Assembly (NCBI GenBank): GCA_900660155.1
Contig: CABFPE010000126.1
Location: 128,371 to 192,370, forward strand
Direction of reading: 5' to 3'
From: Hofstenia miamia
Taxonomy: Eukaryota > Xenacoelomorpha > Acoela > Hofsteniidae
DNA length: 64,000 bases
Shown: one piece after another, positions 46,301-57,987 of the stretch
How positions within the stretch are numbered: position 1 is the first letter of the stretch
How the letters are laid out: every line of letters begins with the position of its first letter
Position numbers and translations under genes: made by a program
Notes under the pieces: model-generated
Database searches by the model: none
What the model was told of the DNA's origin: nothing
Seen by the model: the letters and a program-made list of their open reading frames with translations, nothing else

Positions 46301-49300
46301 AGTCTTGGGTGTTGTGCGACAGGCGTAACTCTGCAAGTGTTCTCTCGACAGATTGATGGTATTGAGACATGGGGCTCCAGATGTTAATAGTCGGCCACTG
46401 TGTCTCCAAGCTATGATCTGCCTTCAAATTAGTCCACACCTCATCAATTTCTTGCAGCGTAGCTGCACTTTGTGAAAACGCAAAACTGACATGTAGGTTG
46501 GAGACGTCAGAGCAGAGGCCAGGCGAGCTGATGTTGATAGACTCTAGCGACTGAGTCTGGATGCATGTATCAATAATCAGATGAGTATCAACTGCAAGAT
46601 GATGCGTCGGAATTTTCTTGCATAGGAGCAGATCTGTGTAGATGATTTTGGTAGCCGCTATTATGTGAGTGTTAAACATGCTCGTGGGCTGGTAGGAACT
46701 GCTGTATAGAATGGTAAAGTTCTCCATGCGAAAGTGTAGACTTTCGACCTCGTCCAGGATGGTGTCTTGGTACTCTTCTTTCAGGAACATGACAAGATGG
46801 ATCTTCTCTACTTTGGCAAGTTGATAAGTGATTTCAATTTTCTCCATGATATTAGGGTGGTTCACCTCACTGACACAGAAAAAGTAAACAACCAGCAGGT
46901 TGTCAAAATCAATATTAAACACATTCAAACTTCTTTATCTTTTCTTTATTGTTGAGGAACTGACATAGGTGAGACAGATTAAAGTCCTCATTGAACATGG
47001 TATGCCCAGTACTTTGCCAGTATGGACATGCCATTGTTGCTAAATAGAGAGATAAGGTTAAGGTCCCATTCTTGGGTATTTAAATGGTCTAAATATCTCT
47101 GATCTCTAGCTTTTTGTTTAGGCAAAATATGAGTAGCTATAGTGTTGCTACTATTACCAAGGTTACTATCGTACTTGACCTGTGTAAGTTCATCTTCCTC
47201 ACATTCAGTGAGGTTATCATAATACTCTATCTCATTCATGCCGTCATCAATGAGAGAAAACTTGTTATTATTGTCAATGACTGCATTTTGTATATCTTTG
47301 ACTGTTCATCTAAGTCGTGAAAATGGGCGACTTTATCATTATCTAATAGATACTGGTGGTGATCTAACACCTTGACTACTCTAAAAGGACCTTGCCAATT
47401 AGTGGCAAGTTTCAGTACCTGGTTTGCGTTAGTGACCTGACGAGGAAAATAAGCAAATACAGAATCTCCAGCATTGTGGGGCTCGCTTTTTATCAAAATT
47501 TCTTTTCTGGCAAATAACAGACTGATTGGTATTCCGACAGATAGAAAAGTGCATTTCTTGGAATTCTTTCAGCATCCGGTTCACAAAGTTTTCCAAAGTT
47601 GGCTCATTGTAGTCCAGGAACATGATCAACAAAGGAGTGCTTGCTTTGCGGCCAAACATGGCTTTGAAAGGACTTACTTTGGTGGTGGAGTGCACAGTGG
47701 TATTGTAAAAGAACTTGACCGCTTCTATGACGTGTCTCCAGTTTCGACCAGCAGCACAGGCTAGAGCAACTCGAATTAATTTAATGATGGTGCGGTTCAA
47801 TCACTCAATGACACCATTCGACTGCAGATGGTAAGCAGTTCTTGAACTGAGGACTGTGGTCGGAGTCCAAATGCTCCATAGGCCCGAGCTTAAAAATCCA
47901 ATCTTTCACAATTCTTTTGCTGATCACATTGGTGGTGGTGTTATCAAGAGGAATGAGATGTGTGTACTTGGTAAAATGGTCTATCAAGACCAACAGATAT
48001 TGAAGTCCTTGCTCATCTCTTGATAGTTTTTCTATGTCCATATGGACCACTTTGTTCATTCTTTTGGCAACCCAACTATGGAGCTCAGCTCTCTGCTCTG
48101 GAAAGTGTCCGGCTCCTTGAAGCAGACATGCTTCACATTTGTTGATTACATCTTGTACTGTGGCTCTAATACTGATGGTAATGTAACAAGTGTTAAATGT
48201 TCTTTCCATCTGGATAATCCCAAGGTGTCCACATTCATGGATCTTCCAGACAAGATCTTGCTTGAAATATTCTGGGATTGCCAGACGATTATTCCGACTA
48301 TGCGCATAGAGGAGGCCAGCTTTGGTAAGCTTCCAATGATAGTGTTGAAACTACCTCTTAGCAAAGTCACTGATAGCCCAGTCAGGGTGCTTGATTTTAA
48401 AAATGATTTCAGACAAAACTTTGTCATGCAATTGATGGGTGGCAATCTCCTTTTCAGAAATCTCCTCCGTCACCATAATAGGGAGGAGCTCATACTTGCA
48501 GGCAGGGATGAATCCAAATGGAGTCTTCTCACCTGGTGGCTTTCACAGGTCTCTCTTGTAGCTTGACAGAGAGTTGAAATAGTCAGCATTGAGATGCAAT
48601 CTTCCAGGGCAATGAGTGATTGTAAATGAGAAGTCATTAAGGTATTCCAACCATTGGGCAATGATGTTTGACTTGTTGCCAGAGAATTTTTTGAGCCACA
48701 CTAGTGCGGAGTTGTTGGTGTGCACAACAAATTGGCAGCCTAGAATGAAGAAACAAAACTTCTTTAGACTTTCAACAAGTGCCAGCATTTCTGATTTCAT
48801 AGCTCCATAGTTCAGTTCAGCATTGTACAGGGCAGTCCTGACTGTCAATCACTTGGCTGAGCACACCACTGATGGTGACTGATCTCGTATCACAGTTGAT
48901 GATGAATTCTCTCGTATAATCTGGCATGTTCAGACTGGGAATCCATCTGAGCTCTTGCTTCACAGCATCTAGCTCGTCTTGCTCTGCCCAAGTCCAACAA
49001 AAATCAGTATTCTTTCTTAGTAAGTTAGAGATATTCTTGGTTTGGTTGTCTAATTCTGAAATGAAGGAGCCATAATAGTTAGGAAAACCCATCAGGCATT
49101 GGACGTCCTTGTGCAAGCATGGAGTCTCAATTCGATATAGATGGTTTTTTGCATCATTTTTGATGGATATCCTTCCAGGTTCAATTACCCTACCTAAGAA
49201 AGTAACTTGTGGCGAAATGAGTGAACATTTATTTCCATTTACCCAGAGTCCAGAATCATAGAGGATCTTCAGAATTTGACCCAGTTTATCTAAGTGATCA

Positions 49301-52300
49301 GAGAATGTGTGTCCAGCAACAAGGATGTCGTCCATGTATGTGGTGATCCCAGGTTTGAGAACATTGGTGCCATTCTGTAGTACTCGTGTAACATAATGCT
49401 GAAAAGTGGCCAGAGCATTGCAGAGCCTGAAGGCCATGTACTTCCACTCAAAGAGGCCATAAGGCGTAATAAAAGCAGTTTTTGGAATGTCAGCAGGCTT
49501 CATTGGTATCTGCCAATAGGCTTTACAGAGATCCAAGCATGAAAATAATTTGTACTTGCTGGCATCATAGAGGAGGTCCTTGATGTGAGGTAGTGGATAC
49601 ACATCCTTAGTTGTAATATTGTTTAATCATTGGAAATCAATGCAGAGGTGGTACTTCTCTCCTTGGTGAATGAACACCTTAGGTGCAGCATATGGACTAT
49701 TGCTATTCTGTATGATCCTGCTTTTGAAGAGATCACTAAGGATCTGTTCATATTCCACTCTTAGGTTTTTGGGTACCCTTTGAACTGGCAACCAAATGGG
49801 GCAATCACTCTTCATTTCAATGGCATGTTGTTCCCCAACAGCTTTTCCAACACTAATTGATCCGTAATTAAACACATCGTGATGCTGGTGTAAGAGGGCA
49901 GAGAGTGCATCATGTTTTTGTTGACTCAGATGTCCATGCATTTTCTTGTTGACAACTGGGATGCGGACTGGATCACTTGGTTCACTGAGATCGTGAATTG
50001 CAGTAAGGATGGGCAGACAGGCTGCAGCTTTAGGTTTGAGTTGGACCAGCGTCATGACAATAGAAGTCTTTGTGGGATCCATTCAGATCAGGCGTGTGGA
50101 ACTATTAAGGACAGTGACATAAGTCTTTCCACGAGAAATGTGACAAAGGTTTGGAGAAAGATGTAAACCACGGAGGTGTTTTCCCCTTTGTCGAGAAATC
50201 ATGACGTCCCCCTCATAAGGAGAGCTCATAGAGATGGCAACTCATCACCAATGCCATGGTTCCACAATGATTGTATGGGTGAAAGTTAACAAAATATCTT
50301 GGTTACAGGTAGTTATTAGTTCCTCCTGTGGCTTGCTTTTGCAAATAGAGAGAGTGTTGGTTCCATAATCAATTACACATGCATTTCTCTCAAGGAAGTT
50401 GTTCCCAAGGATGACATTGTATGGTAGAGGCCAATTGCATGTATCAACCAAAATGAGGTCCACGTGAAAACATTCCTGATGGATGCAAAATTCGAGATTG
50501 TTAATCTGGCCCTTCAGTGAAATAGTATTCACTGAAGTGTCCAATAAATGAGTGGTGGAGGGTAGCAGATCTTCTCTCTGTAGGCAAAGCTTGTTGCAAC
50601 AGGTGTCACTAATGATGGATACAGAAGCTCCTGTATCAATGGTAGCATTAATTAGTAATCTGTTCATGTCCACAGAGATGACATAATGTGTAGCAACAAA
50701 GTTATCACCAAAACATCATGCGCATGGTTTTCAGGAGGTGGTGCTCCAACTAATTTAAATTGTTGACAGACTCGACCAGGGTGTTGGGAGTACATGCTTC
50801 AATGGAGGGCTCATTGATGATGATACCATCCCCATCTGCAATTAGGCAGATAACTGCCCCACTCTGGGTATGGATGTGGGCAGACTGTCTTTCAGTGTCC
50901 GTCTTTCTCTGCACAGTGGCAGAGCTTGAAGAAGTCAGAGATTTTGTGGTAGGTTGACCTGTCTTCAGGTCTCTGGCATCTCTCATGATGCGTGTAGTAT
51001 TTTGTAGCATGTAAACAATGCTAATCGCCTACTTAATGATAGAGTTTAAATCATCTTCCAAATCACATTTAAGTTTGAGGCAGGGTAGAAGGAAATCCCC
51101 AACAAATGTAAGTGAAGAGATTGTGTCTCAAGTATTCTGGAGTTAGTTTGCTGAGGTGAAAGAGTCTATTGACTTGCATTATGTAGGTTCTCACATCATC
51201 TCCCTTCTTGAAGGAAAGATCACATAAGAGCGTCTTATACTGCTGTTTGATGTGAGGTGCTTTGTAGTGGTCCTCAAAGTGACCAATGAGTAACTGGTAA
51301 TTTGTCTTAACTTCCCTATCCAGCATCATATACTGGTTGTATGCAAGGCCTTGAAGGAACATGGGAAATTGTGCGGAAGTGGCGTCCTGAGTGGTTTTAT
51401 ACTGTTTCATAGTTAACTTGAACAGAAAGAGCCACTTGTTGAATGACTGTGAGATTTCATCAATTTTGCCAGTAAATTTAGGCAGGACTGAGTGTCTATT
51501 AAAGAGATTTGATTGTTCATTCACTGGCGCTTTGGTGGGCAAAATTGATTGAGTGAAGCATGCACCAGTAGTTGTCATAGATCCAATAGGGTCACTCAGA
51601 GGAGAAGGTGGACCAATCATGGTAGTGGGGGTGACTGAGACATTTACGGGTACCAGAGGCATGACTGTTATGCTCAGGGTACAAGCACTTGGCATAGCTA
51701 CTGTAGTCAGCATTGTGACTTGAGAAAGGGTAGACTGAGTGAAGGTAGGTGCTCCGCTGGTAAAAGAGGTAATGGGGGTAACAAATGGTGGCATCACAGG
51801 GGATGGAGTGGATGCTGACAAAGCATTAGAGAAGTGGGCAGACATTGCCTGTGATATAAATGTTGAGAACATTTCCAAAAGAGCATCAAAAGCATTATCC
51901 AAAAGGGCTTGGGTTACATACTCATGTTCCTCTGGAGGAGTCAGAGGAGGATGTGGGAATTTTCCTGAATTTGCATCTCCAAGGCTGAGATTGAATCAAG
52001 CAGGTGTCTCTTGTGCTGCCAAGCAATGGTAGTTTGTTGTCTCATTTTGGCTTTGCAGGAACAATGCTGTGAGATTTGTTCAGCTAGGGCTTCCCTGAGT
52101 TGTTGAACCTCAGGTGTTGGTGACTGGGAATGAGGCAATGGTGGCGTATACATAAGAAACGGATTAGACAGAGCAGCAGGAAAGGGGGTTTCTTGCAACA
52201 AAACTTCGGAGGGTGTGGATATACCAGAAACAGGTTTAGTGGGGTAGGATTCAGTAAAACAACAACAGAATTAAGTCCAGAAGTGCGAGGGACAGCATCC

Positions 52301-53525
52301 AAGCTGCCAGCACTCACACAGGGGAAACCCTGAGTGGGAGTCCCATTATGAGAATTGGAAAAATCATTTCCATAAGAACAACAAAACAAGTAAGTAAAGT
52401 AAAGTAAGAGAAAAAGGTTCCAATAACAATTCCAATAATGTAGGAGAAACATCCAACTGTGTTGGAGAAATAAAAGCACTTAACAGATGGTAGCGGGGCA
52501 TAGGTACACAATCCAAATTCTAGAAGAATGAGACTAACCAATGTAGCACTAAGAACAGTAAGAACAGAGTCAGCACTCAGTAACAGCATCAGATCACAGA
52601 GCTGCCAAATGCAAAATTATGTACAAGGTGAAGTGCACATCAATGGGTGGTGAAATCAATCACAGTCAGAGGAAATCCATCCTAGCTGACTCACACCCAG
52701 TAGAATATGAAACCAAGTATAGTAAAGAAACATAATAACAGTTCTGTTTCACTTCACAATCACCAAGTGAAAAATTGTGCAACCACTTTGGTAGGCGCAC
52801 AAACTTCACAACTGGAGTACATCTCTGAATGTTGATCCATCTGCACACAGTAACAGATAGAGTAGATAGCTTAACTAATACTCCAGAGTGTCCAAGAATC
52901 ACTTCAGGGTCACCATGTAGAATCGCGGGTGCATCTAGCAGCTCAAGTGGCACGAAGGTTGCAGAAGATTACCATCGCCAAGAGCATCCCATGCTCTAAC
53001 AAAACAATAGAAGATTGGTAATTCGCCAATTTCATTGTAGAAAAAAGTAATTCCAAGACGGTTAAAGTAGCGACCAATTCACACAGCATCACACTGAAGC
53101 CAAGCCTTTAGAATCCATCCTTACAAATCCAAGGTGCTAATTGTGTGTCTCAAGTTGTAATTTCTAGCTCAATACAAATAATTTATCACTGGGTTTATCT
53201 ACTCAGATCATGTAATAAGATAGTAAATAACGTGTAGTTACCATGTATTCATGTATGCCAACAGCATAGTATATTTGAGGTGTGTTTTAATTTGTGCATG
53301 TTTGATTGATAGATAGTAGTTCTTTTATTTCCTATCCCTATATATAGCCCTAAATTGACCACAATATAGGCTCACATCTGTCAAGGAGCAAGTTATTGCC
53401 CAAGGCACAGAGGAGATCTCCTACATTATCACCAGATCTTACAATTTCATTATTATAAATTTCATACCAGAGCTAAAATGGTTAATGAAATATAATAAAA
53501 ATAAAAAGCAAATGGTATCCAGTGA
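43328..53525 (-). mobile_element. Ty3/Gypsy-like LTR fossil B, broken, most complete copy
   Basis: Minus-strand element. 3' LTR 43328-44214 (ends TGTAGAGTC ... GATTCTACA), purine tract 44215-44223. 5' LTR 52916 to about 53525, which lacks its first part. Primer-binding-site-like TGGTGACCCTGAAGTG at 52900-52915. Parts: gag (about 51.0-52.2 kb), protease with DTGAS (50.2-50.7), reverse transcriptase with YMDD (48.8-50.1), RNase H (48.5-48.8), integrase (47.4-48.4), and a long coding region 3' of integrase (44.4-47.2) that I cannot assign. By eye the two LTRs agree at roughly nine bases in ten, so the insertion is old. About a dozen or more reading-frame breaks. Confidence 0.88.
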
Positions 53526-54756
53526 GAATGAGAATTTTTACATCAGTGAACTCCTCAGGGCGGTGTTCAATGGTCAAGATCTGCTCATTCTCAGGGCGGT
53601 GTTCAATGGTCAAGATCTGCTCATTATCTGTAAGAGACCATGCAGGCATAACTTTATGTGAGACAGTGACCCCAGAGAACTTTTCTATGTTGATGGGCTT
53701 TCATTGCAGGTGACACCTCAATCACTGATGAGGACAAGAGCTCTTCCTCACAGTAAAACTGTTTGGGCGTTTTCATCATTTGCCCTAAGTCAGTGATTGG
53801 AATGATTTCCCCATCCTTGGTAGCCTGCCACTGGGTTTTGGTAAGTTTACTGTATCCACACTTGGGATAATTGAGCTACTCCAGGTTGAAAAGGATCTCT
53901 GTGTGTGACAAAACATCATAATGGCTGCAAAACTGATGTGGAGGTCAGAGATGTCAGAGCAGAGGCCAGGCAAACTTGTGTTGATCAACTCTAGTGATTG
54001 AACCTGGATACATGTATCAATAATCAGACAAGTATCAACTGCAAGATGGTGTGTCAGAATTTTCTTGCATAGGAGCAGATCAGTGTAAATGATTTTAGTA
54101 GCCAATATTATATGAGTATTATACATACTTGTAGGCTGGTAATAGCTGTTGTACAGAATGGTGAAGTTCTCCATGTGAAAATGTAGACTTTCAACCTTGT
54201 CTGGGATGGTGTCTTGGTACTCTTTTTTCAGGAACATGACAAGATGGGTCTTTCTACTTTGGCGAGTTGATAAGTGATTTCAATTTTCTCCATGATTTTA
54301 GAGTGGTTTACCTTGCTGACACAGAAAAAGTAAACAACCAGCAGGTTGTCAAAATCAATATTAACACATTCAAACTTCCTTATCTGTTCTTTATTGTTGA
54401 GGAATTGACATAGGTGAGACAGATTAAAGTCCTCATCAAACATGGTATGCACAGTATGGACGTGCCATGCCAGCTAACATTTTAGAATCATAGCAGATAA
54501 TCACATTGATTGGAGGTCAACGGAACATGTAAGTCCTTTGTGTTAAATGTCCATCAGAGCTGATTCTTTGTTTCTTCTGAGATATTATCCCTCACAAAAT
54601 GAACTGCTTTTTGCATAGCAATAAAATACAGGTGCAAGATCTCATCTCCAACCTTAGACATTTTGGCCTTACATTCCTCAGCTTTATGGGACCTAATACT
54701 AGCTGAGTTGTGGGAGGAAGGACAACACAGGGAGAGGTTATATTAGACAAGTGGGG

Positions 54757-54875
54757 AAAAGGCACTGTGCATAGTCGTCTGAGGTCTGCTCCTGCTCAGA
54801 GAGTTGTCTCTGAGCATAGTTGTGGGAGGTCTGCTCCTGAGGAGAGAGTTGTCTCCCCTCATAGTTGCAGCTGCT
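54757..54875 (-). repeat. Tandem hairpin units in fossil D
   Basis: Two clear units and a partial one of about 45 bases. Unit 1 has a perfect 10-base stem, TGCTCAGAGA (54793-54802) with TCTCTGAGCA (54807-54816) around GTTG. Unit 2 has AGGAGAGA (54840-54847) with TCTCCCCT (54852-54859) around the same GTTG; its one mismatch is A-C on plus, U-G on the element's strand. A partial unit GGCAC-T-GTGC precedes at about 54761-54770. Confidence 0.65.
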
Positions 54876-55312
54876 ATGGGTGTCTTCTGCCGGGTGCTCT
54901 TGTTTTTGGGAGGTGCCTTCATCTGATCATCTGGGCATTGTTGATCACTTCATTTCATCTCGCGGATTGATTTATCTTCATACTTATTGTCTTGTTGGGG
55001 GTTGGTTCTTGGTTCATTTCATTGTTGCTAAATAGAGAGATAAGGTTAAGGTCCCATTCCTGGGTATTTAAATGGTCTAAATATCTCTGATCTCTAGCTT
55101 TTTGTTTAGGCAAAATTTGAGTAGCTATAGTGTTGCTACTATTATCAAGAATACTATTGTACTCAACCTGCATAAGGTAATCTTCCTCACATTTGGTGAG
55201 GTTATCATAATACTCTATCTCATTCATGCTGTAATCAACAAGAGAAAACTTGTTATTATTGTCAATGACTGCATTTTGTATATCTTTGACTGTTTGTCTA
55301 AGTTGCTGAAAG

Positions 55313-55910
55313 TGTAGCATCATCCAAATAATTGGAAATAAGCTGCAAACGTCACAGAAGAGAATAAGATCAAAAAGGAGTTGATTAAAAATATTATAAT
55401 TAGATCAGTTGCTATTATTTCAGATTAATTTGTAAAATGGAACCAAGAATAAAATATGTTTCAAAAAAGAGATATTTGTATCTGTTGATAAAAATACTTT
55501 TGACTAAACAATGCTTACGTTATTTTATAGCTGCCATCTTGGCAGAAGTTTAAATTTGAATCGACAGGTACTTCTTTTGGAATTACTATACATACATTGA
55601 AACTATTTTAAGAATTTGATAAAGAATTTTACTTAGAATTCTTATTTTCACTTTCATTTACAGTTTGATTATTTAATACAATGTTGAGCTAATCAAGCAG
55701 TGTTTAGTAGTGGTCTGGAAGAAGATCATTATGGAGGTTACTGCATGGCTTCATCACCTAAACAGTGAACAGTTAAATCGAGGTTACATAGATAAATGGG
55801 AGAAACTAGTCCAGCAGTAACAGCAAGTAAATCCTTACCCACAATAACACACCTAACATTATAAAGTAGCAGTAGATAAACAGTGATATTGCCTGGTAGA
55901 GGATGTTACA
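55313..55910 (+). mobile_element. Solo LTR in fossil D, 4-bp duplication
   Basis: 598 bases from TGTAGCATC to GATGTTACA, flanked on both sides by AAAG (55309-55312 and 55911-55914). Removing it rejoins D across tgAAAGtgggc, which matches fossil B near 47322-47332. It lacks the middle of the longer LTR of element C (60939-62088). No internal element remains. Confidence 0.8.
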
Positions 55911-55945
55911 AAAGTGGGCAGCTTTATCATTATCTAATAAATACT

Positions 55946-56987
55946 GGATACATCACAGGGAACGATTCTAGGATCTCTGTTCCAGACTACAAAAGTGCAC
56001 TTAAGTTAGGTGTAGGGGTTTTCTCTCCATTAGCCAACTATCATTTCATCTCTACATGTATTAGATAAGTTAACTGTCAACAAATGGTTGGAAGACCAAA
56101 CTTTAGGAATTATTCTATTACTATTTTAGATCTAAATTAATGACCCATAATCAACTGATAAAGTGACCATACATGTAGTAAATTGTAAATGTAGGTTAGG
56201 AAGTTGTTCAAAATAAATATATTTAAACAAGCCAATATATTTTGGTAATGGCTACATGTAATATTAAATGAACAACTAGTAACAAGTCTGGTTGCAAATA
56301 GAAACAACACTTTCACACAACAGAGTTTAAGTCGAGTTGTGTCTTGTCTTGAGTAAGCACTGAGCTAATATAGGGTACACATAAGCTATTTTGATTGAGC
56401 TGAGAAGTGACACTCAAGCATCAGATGGAATGGTGAAACTGGATGTGGAGATCCGCTTTGGGCAGATGCCCACTAGAAGATAGTTATGGAGGTTACCACA
56501 TGGCTTCATCACCTAAACAGTGAACAGTTAAATCAAGGTTACATAGATAAACAGGAGAAACTAGTCAAGCAGTAACAGCAAGTAAATCCTTACCTGCAAT
56601 AACACAGCTAACATTATATAGTAACAGTAGATAAACAGTGATAATGCCTGGTAGAGGATGTTACATGGCGACTGTGACAGCCAAGAACAGCAAACCTACA
56701 GACGATCTTGGTGATTACAACCAAATTGAATTAAGAAGATGTACTTCTTGTCAACAACAATTACTGAGCATAGCATGAGTTAAGATAGTTGTTTCATCTT
56801 AAACTAACTGTATCAAGTATCTTGGTATACCAATAGCAAATTAAGCAAACATGAAGAAAAAACCACACTTACAGAGCTACAAGACAACAATTTAATCAAC
56901 TGGAAAACACCTAAACACCACTCACAGCAAAATGGAAAATATTCCAGAAAGAAAAACAAAACAAGGTCTAAAACTCAGAAAACCCCA
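55946..56987 (+). mobile_element. Gypsy-like fossil E, 5' end, runs into gap
   Basis: Plus-strand element. A 5'-truncated LTR (55946-56665, ending GATGTTACA), a primer-binding-site-like TGGCGACTGTGACAG (56666-56680), a leader, and the start of a gag-like frame near 56932, cut by the N gap. The last 190 bases of the LTR nearly repeat the end of the solo LTR just upstream. It cannot be judged whole or broken beyond the missing start. Confidence 0.65.
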
Positions 56988-57987
56988 NNNNNNNNNNNNN
57001 NNNNNNNNNNNNNNNNNNNNNNNNNNNNNNNNNNNNNNNNNNNNNNNNNNNNNNNNNNNNNNNNNNNNNNNNNNNNNNNNNNNNNNNNNNNNNNNNNNNN
57101 NNNNNNNNNNNNNNNNNNNNNNNNNNNNNNNNNNNNNNNNNNNNNNNNNNNNNNNNNNNNNNNNNNNNNNNNNNNNNNNNNNNNNNNNNNNNNNNNNNNN
57201 NNNNNNNNNNNNNNNNNNNNNNNNNNNNNNNNNNNNNNNNNNNNNNNNNNNNNNNNNNNNNNNNNNNNNNNNNNNNNNNNNNNNNNNNNNNNNNNNNNNN
57301 NNNNNNNNNNNNNNNNNNNNNNNNNNNNNNNNNNNNNNNNNNNNNNNNNNNNNNNNNNNNNNNNNNNNNNNNNNNNNNNNNNNNNNNNNNNNNNNNNNNN
57401 NNNNNNNNNNNNNNNNNNNNNNNNNNNNNNNNNNNNNNNNNNNNNNNNNNNNNNNNNNNNNNNNNNNNNNNNNNNNNNNNNNNNNNNNNNNNNNNNNNNN
57501 NNNNNNNNNNNNNNNNNNNNNNNNNNNNNNNNNNNNNNNNNNNNNNNNNNNNNNNNNNNNNNNNNNNNNNNNNNNNNNNNNNNNNNNNNNNNNNNNNNNN
57601 NNNNNNNNNNNNNNNNNNNNNNNNNNNNNNNNNNNNNNNNNNNNNNNNNNNNNNNNNNNNNNNNNNNNNNNNNNNNNNNNNNNNNNNNNNNNNNNNNNNN
57701 NNNNNNNNNNNNNNNNNNNNNNNNNNNNNNNNNNNNNNNNNNNNNNNNNNNNNNNNNNNNNNNNNNNNNNNNNNNNNNNNNNNNNNNNNNNNNNNNNNNN
57801 NNNNNNNNNNNNNNNNNNNNNNNNNNNNNNNNNNNNNNNNNNNNNNNNNNNNNNNNNNNNNNNNNNNNNNNNNNNNNNNNNNNNNNNNNNNNNNNNNNNN
57901 NNNNNNNNNNNNNNNNNNNNNNNNNNNNNNNNNNNNNNNNNNNNNNNNNNNNNNNNNNNNNNNNNNNNNNNNNNNNNNNNNNNNNNN
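56988..57987. other. Assembly gap, exactly 1000 N
   Basis: A run of exactly 1000 N, so a placeholder of unknown true size. Any frame drawn across it is meaningless. Confidence 0.99.

Larger units (their letters stand above)
53526..55945 (-). mobile_element. Ty3/Gypsy-like LTR fossil D, fragment
   Basis: Minus-strand fragment related to A and B. It holds part of the unassigned region found 3' of integrase (53.5-54.5 kb), the hairpin-unit array (54.75-54.88), a spacer like B's 47.0-47.25 kb (54.95-55.3) and, beyond a solo LTR insertion, a short piece matching the end of B's integrase region (55911-55945). LTRs, gag and most of pol are missing. It is broken, with several frame breaks. Its lower edge meets the cut end of B's 5' LTR, which suggests a deletion joined them. 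Confidence 0.75.

Noticed and set aside
44396-46950. Calling the region 3' of integrase an envelope gene
   Set aside because: Position fits, but I see no signal peptide, cleavage site or transmembrane segment, so only an unassigned conserved region is reported.
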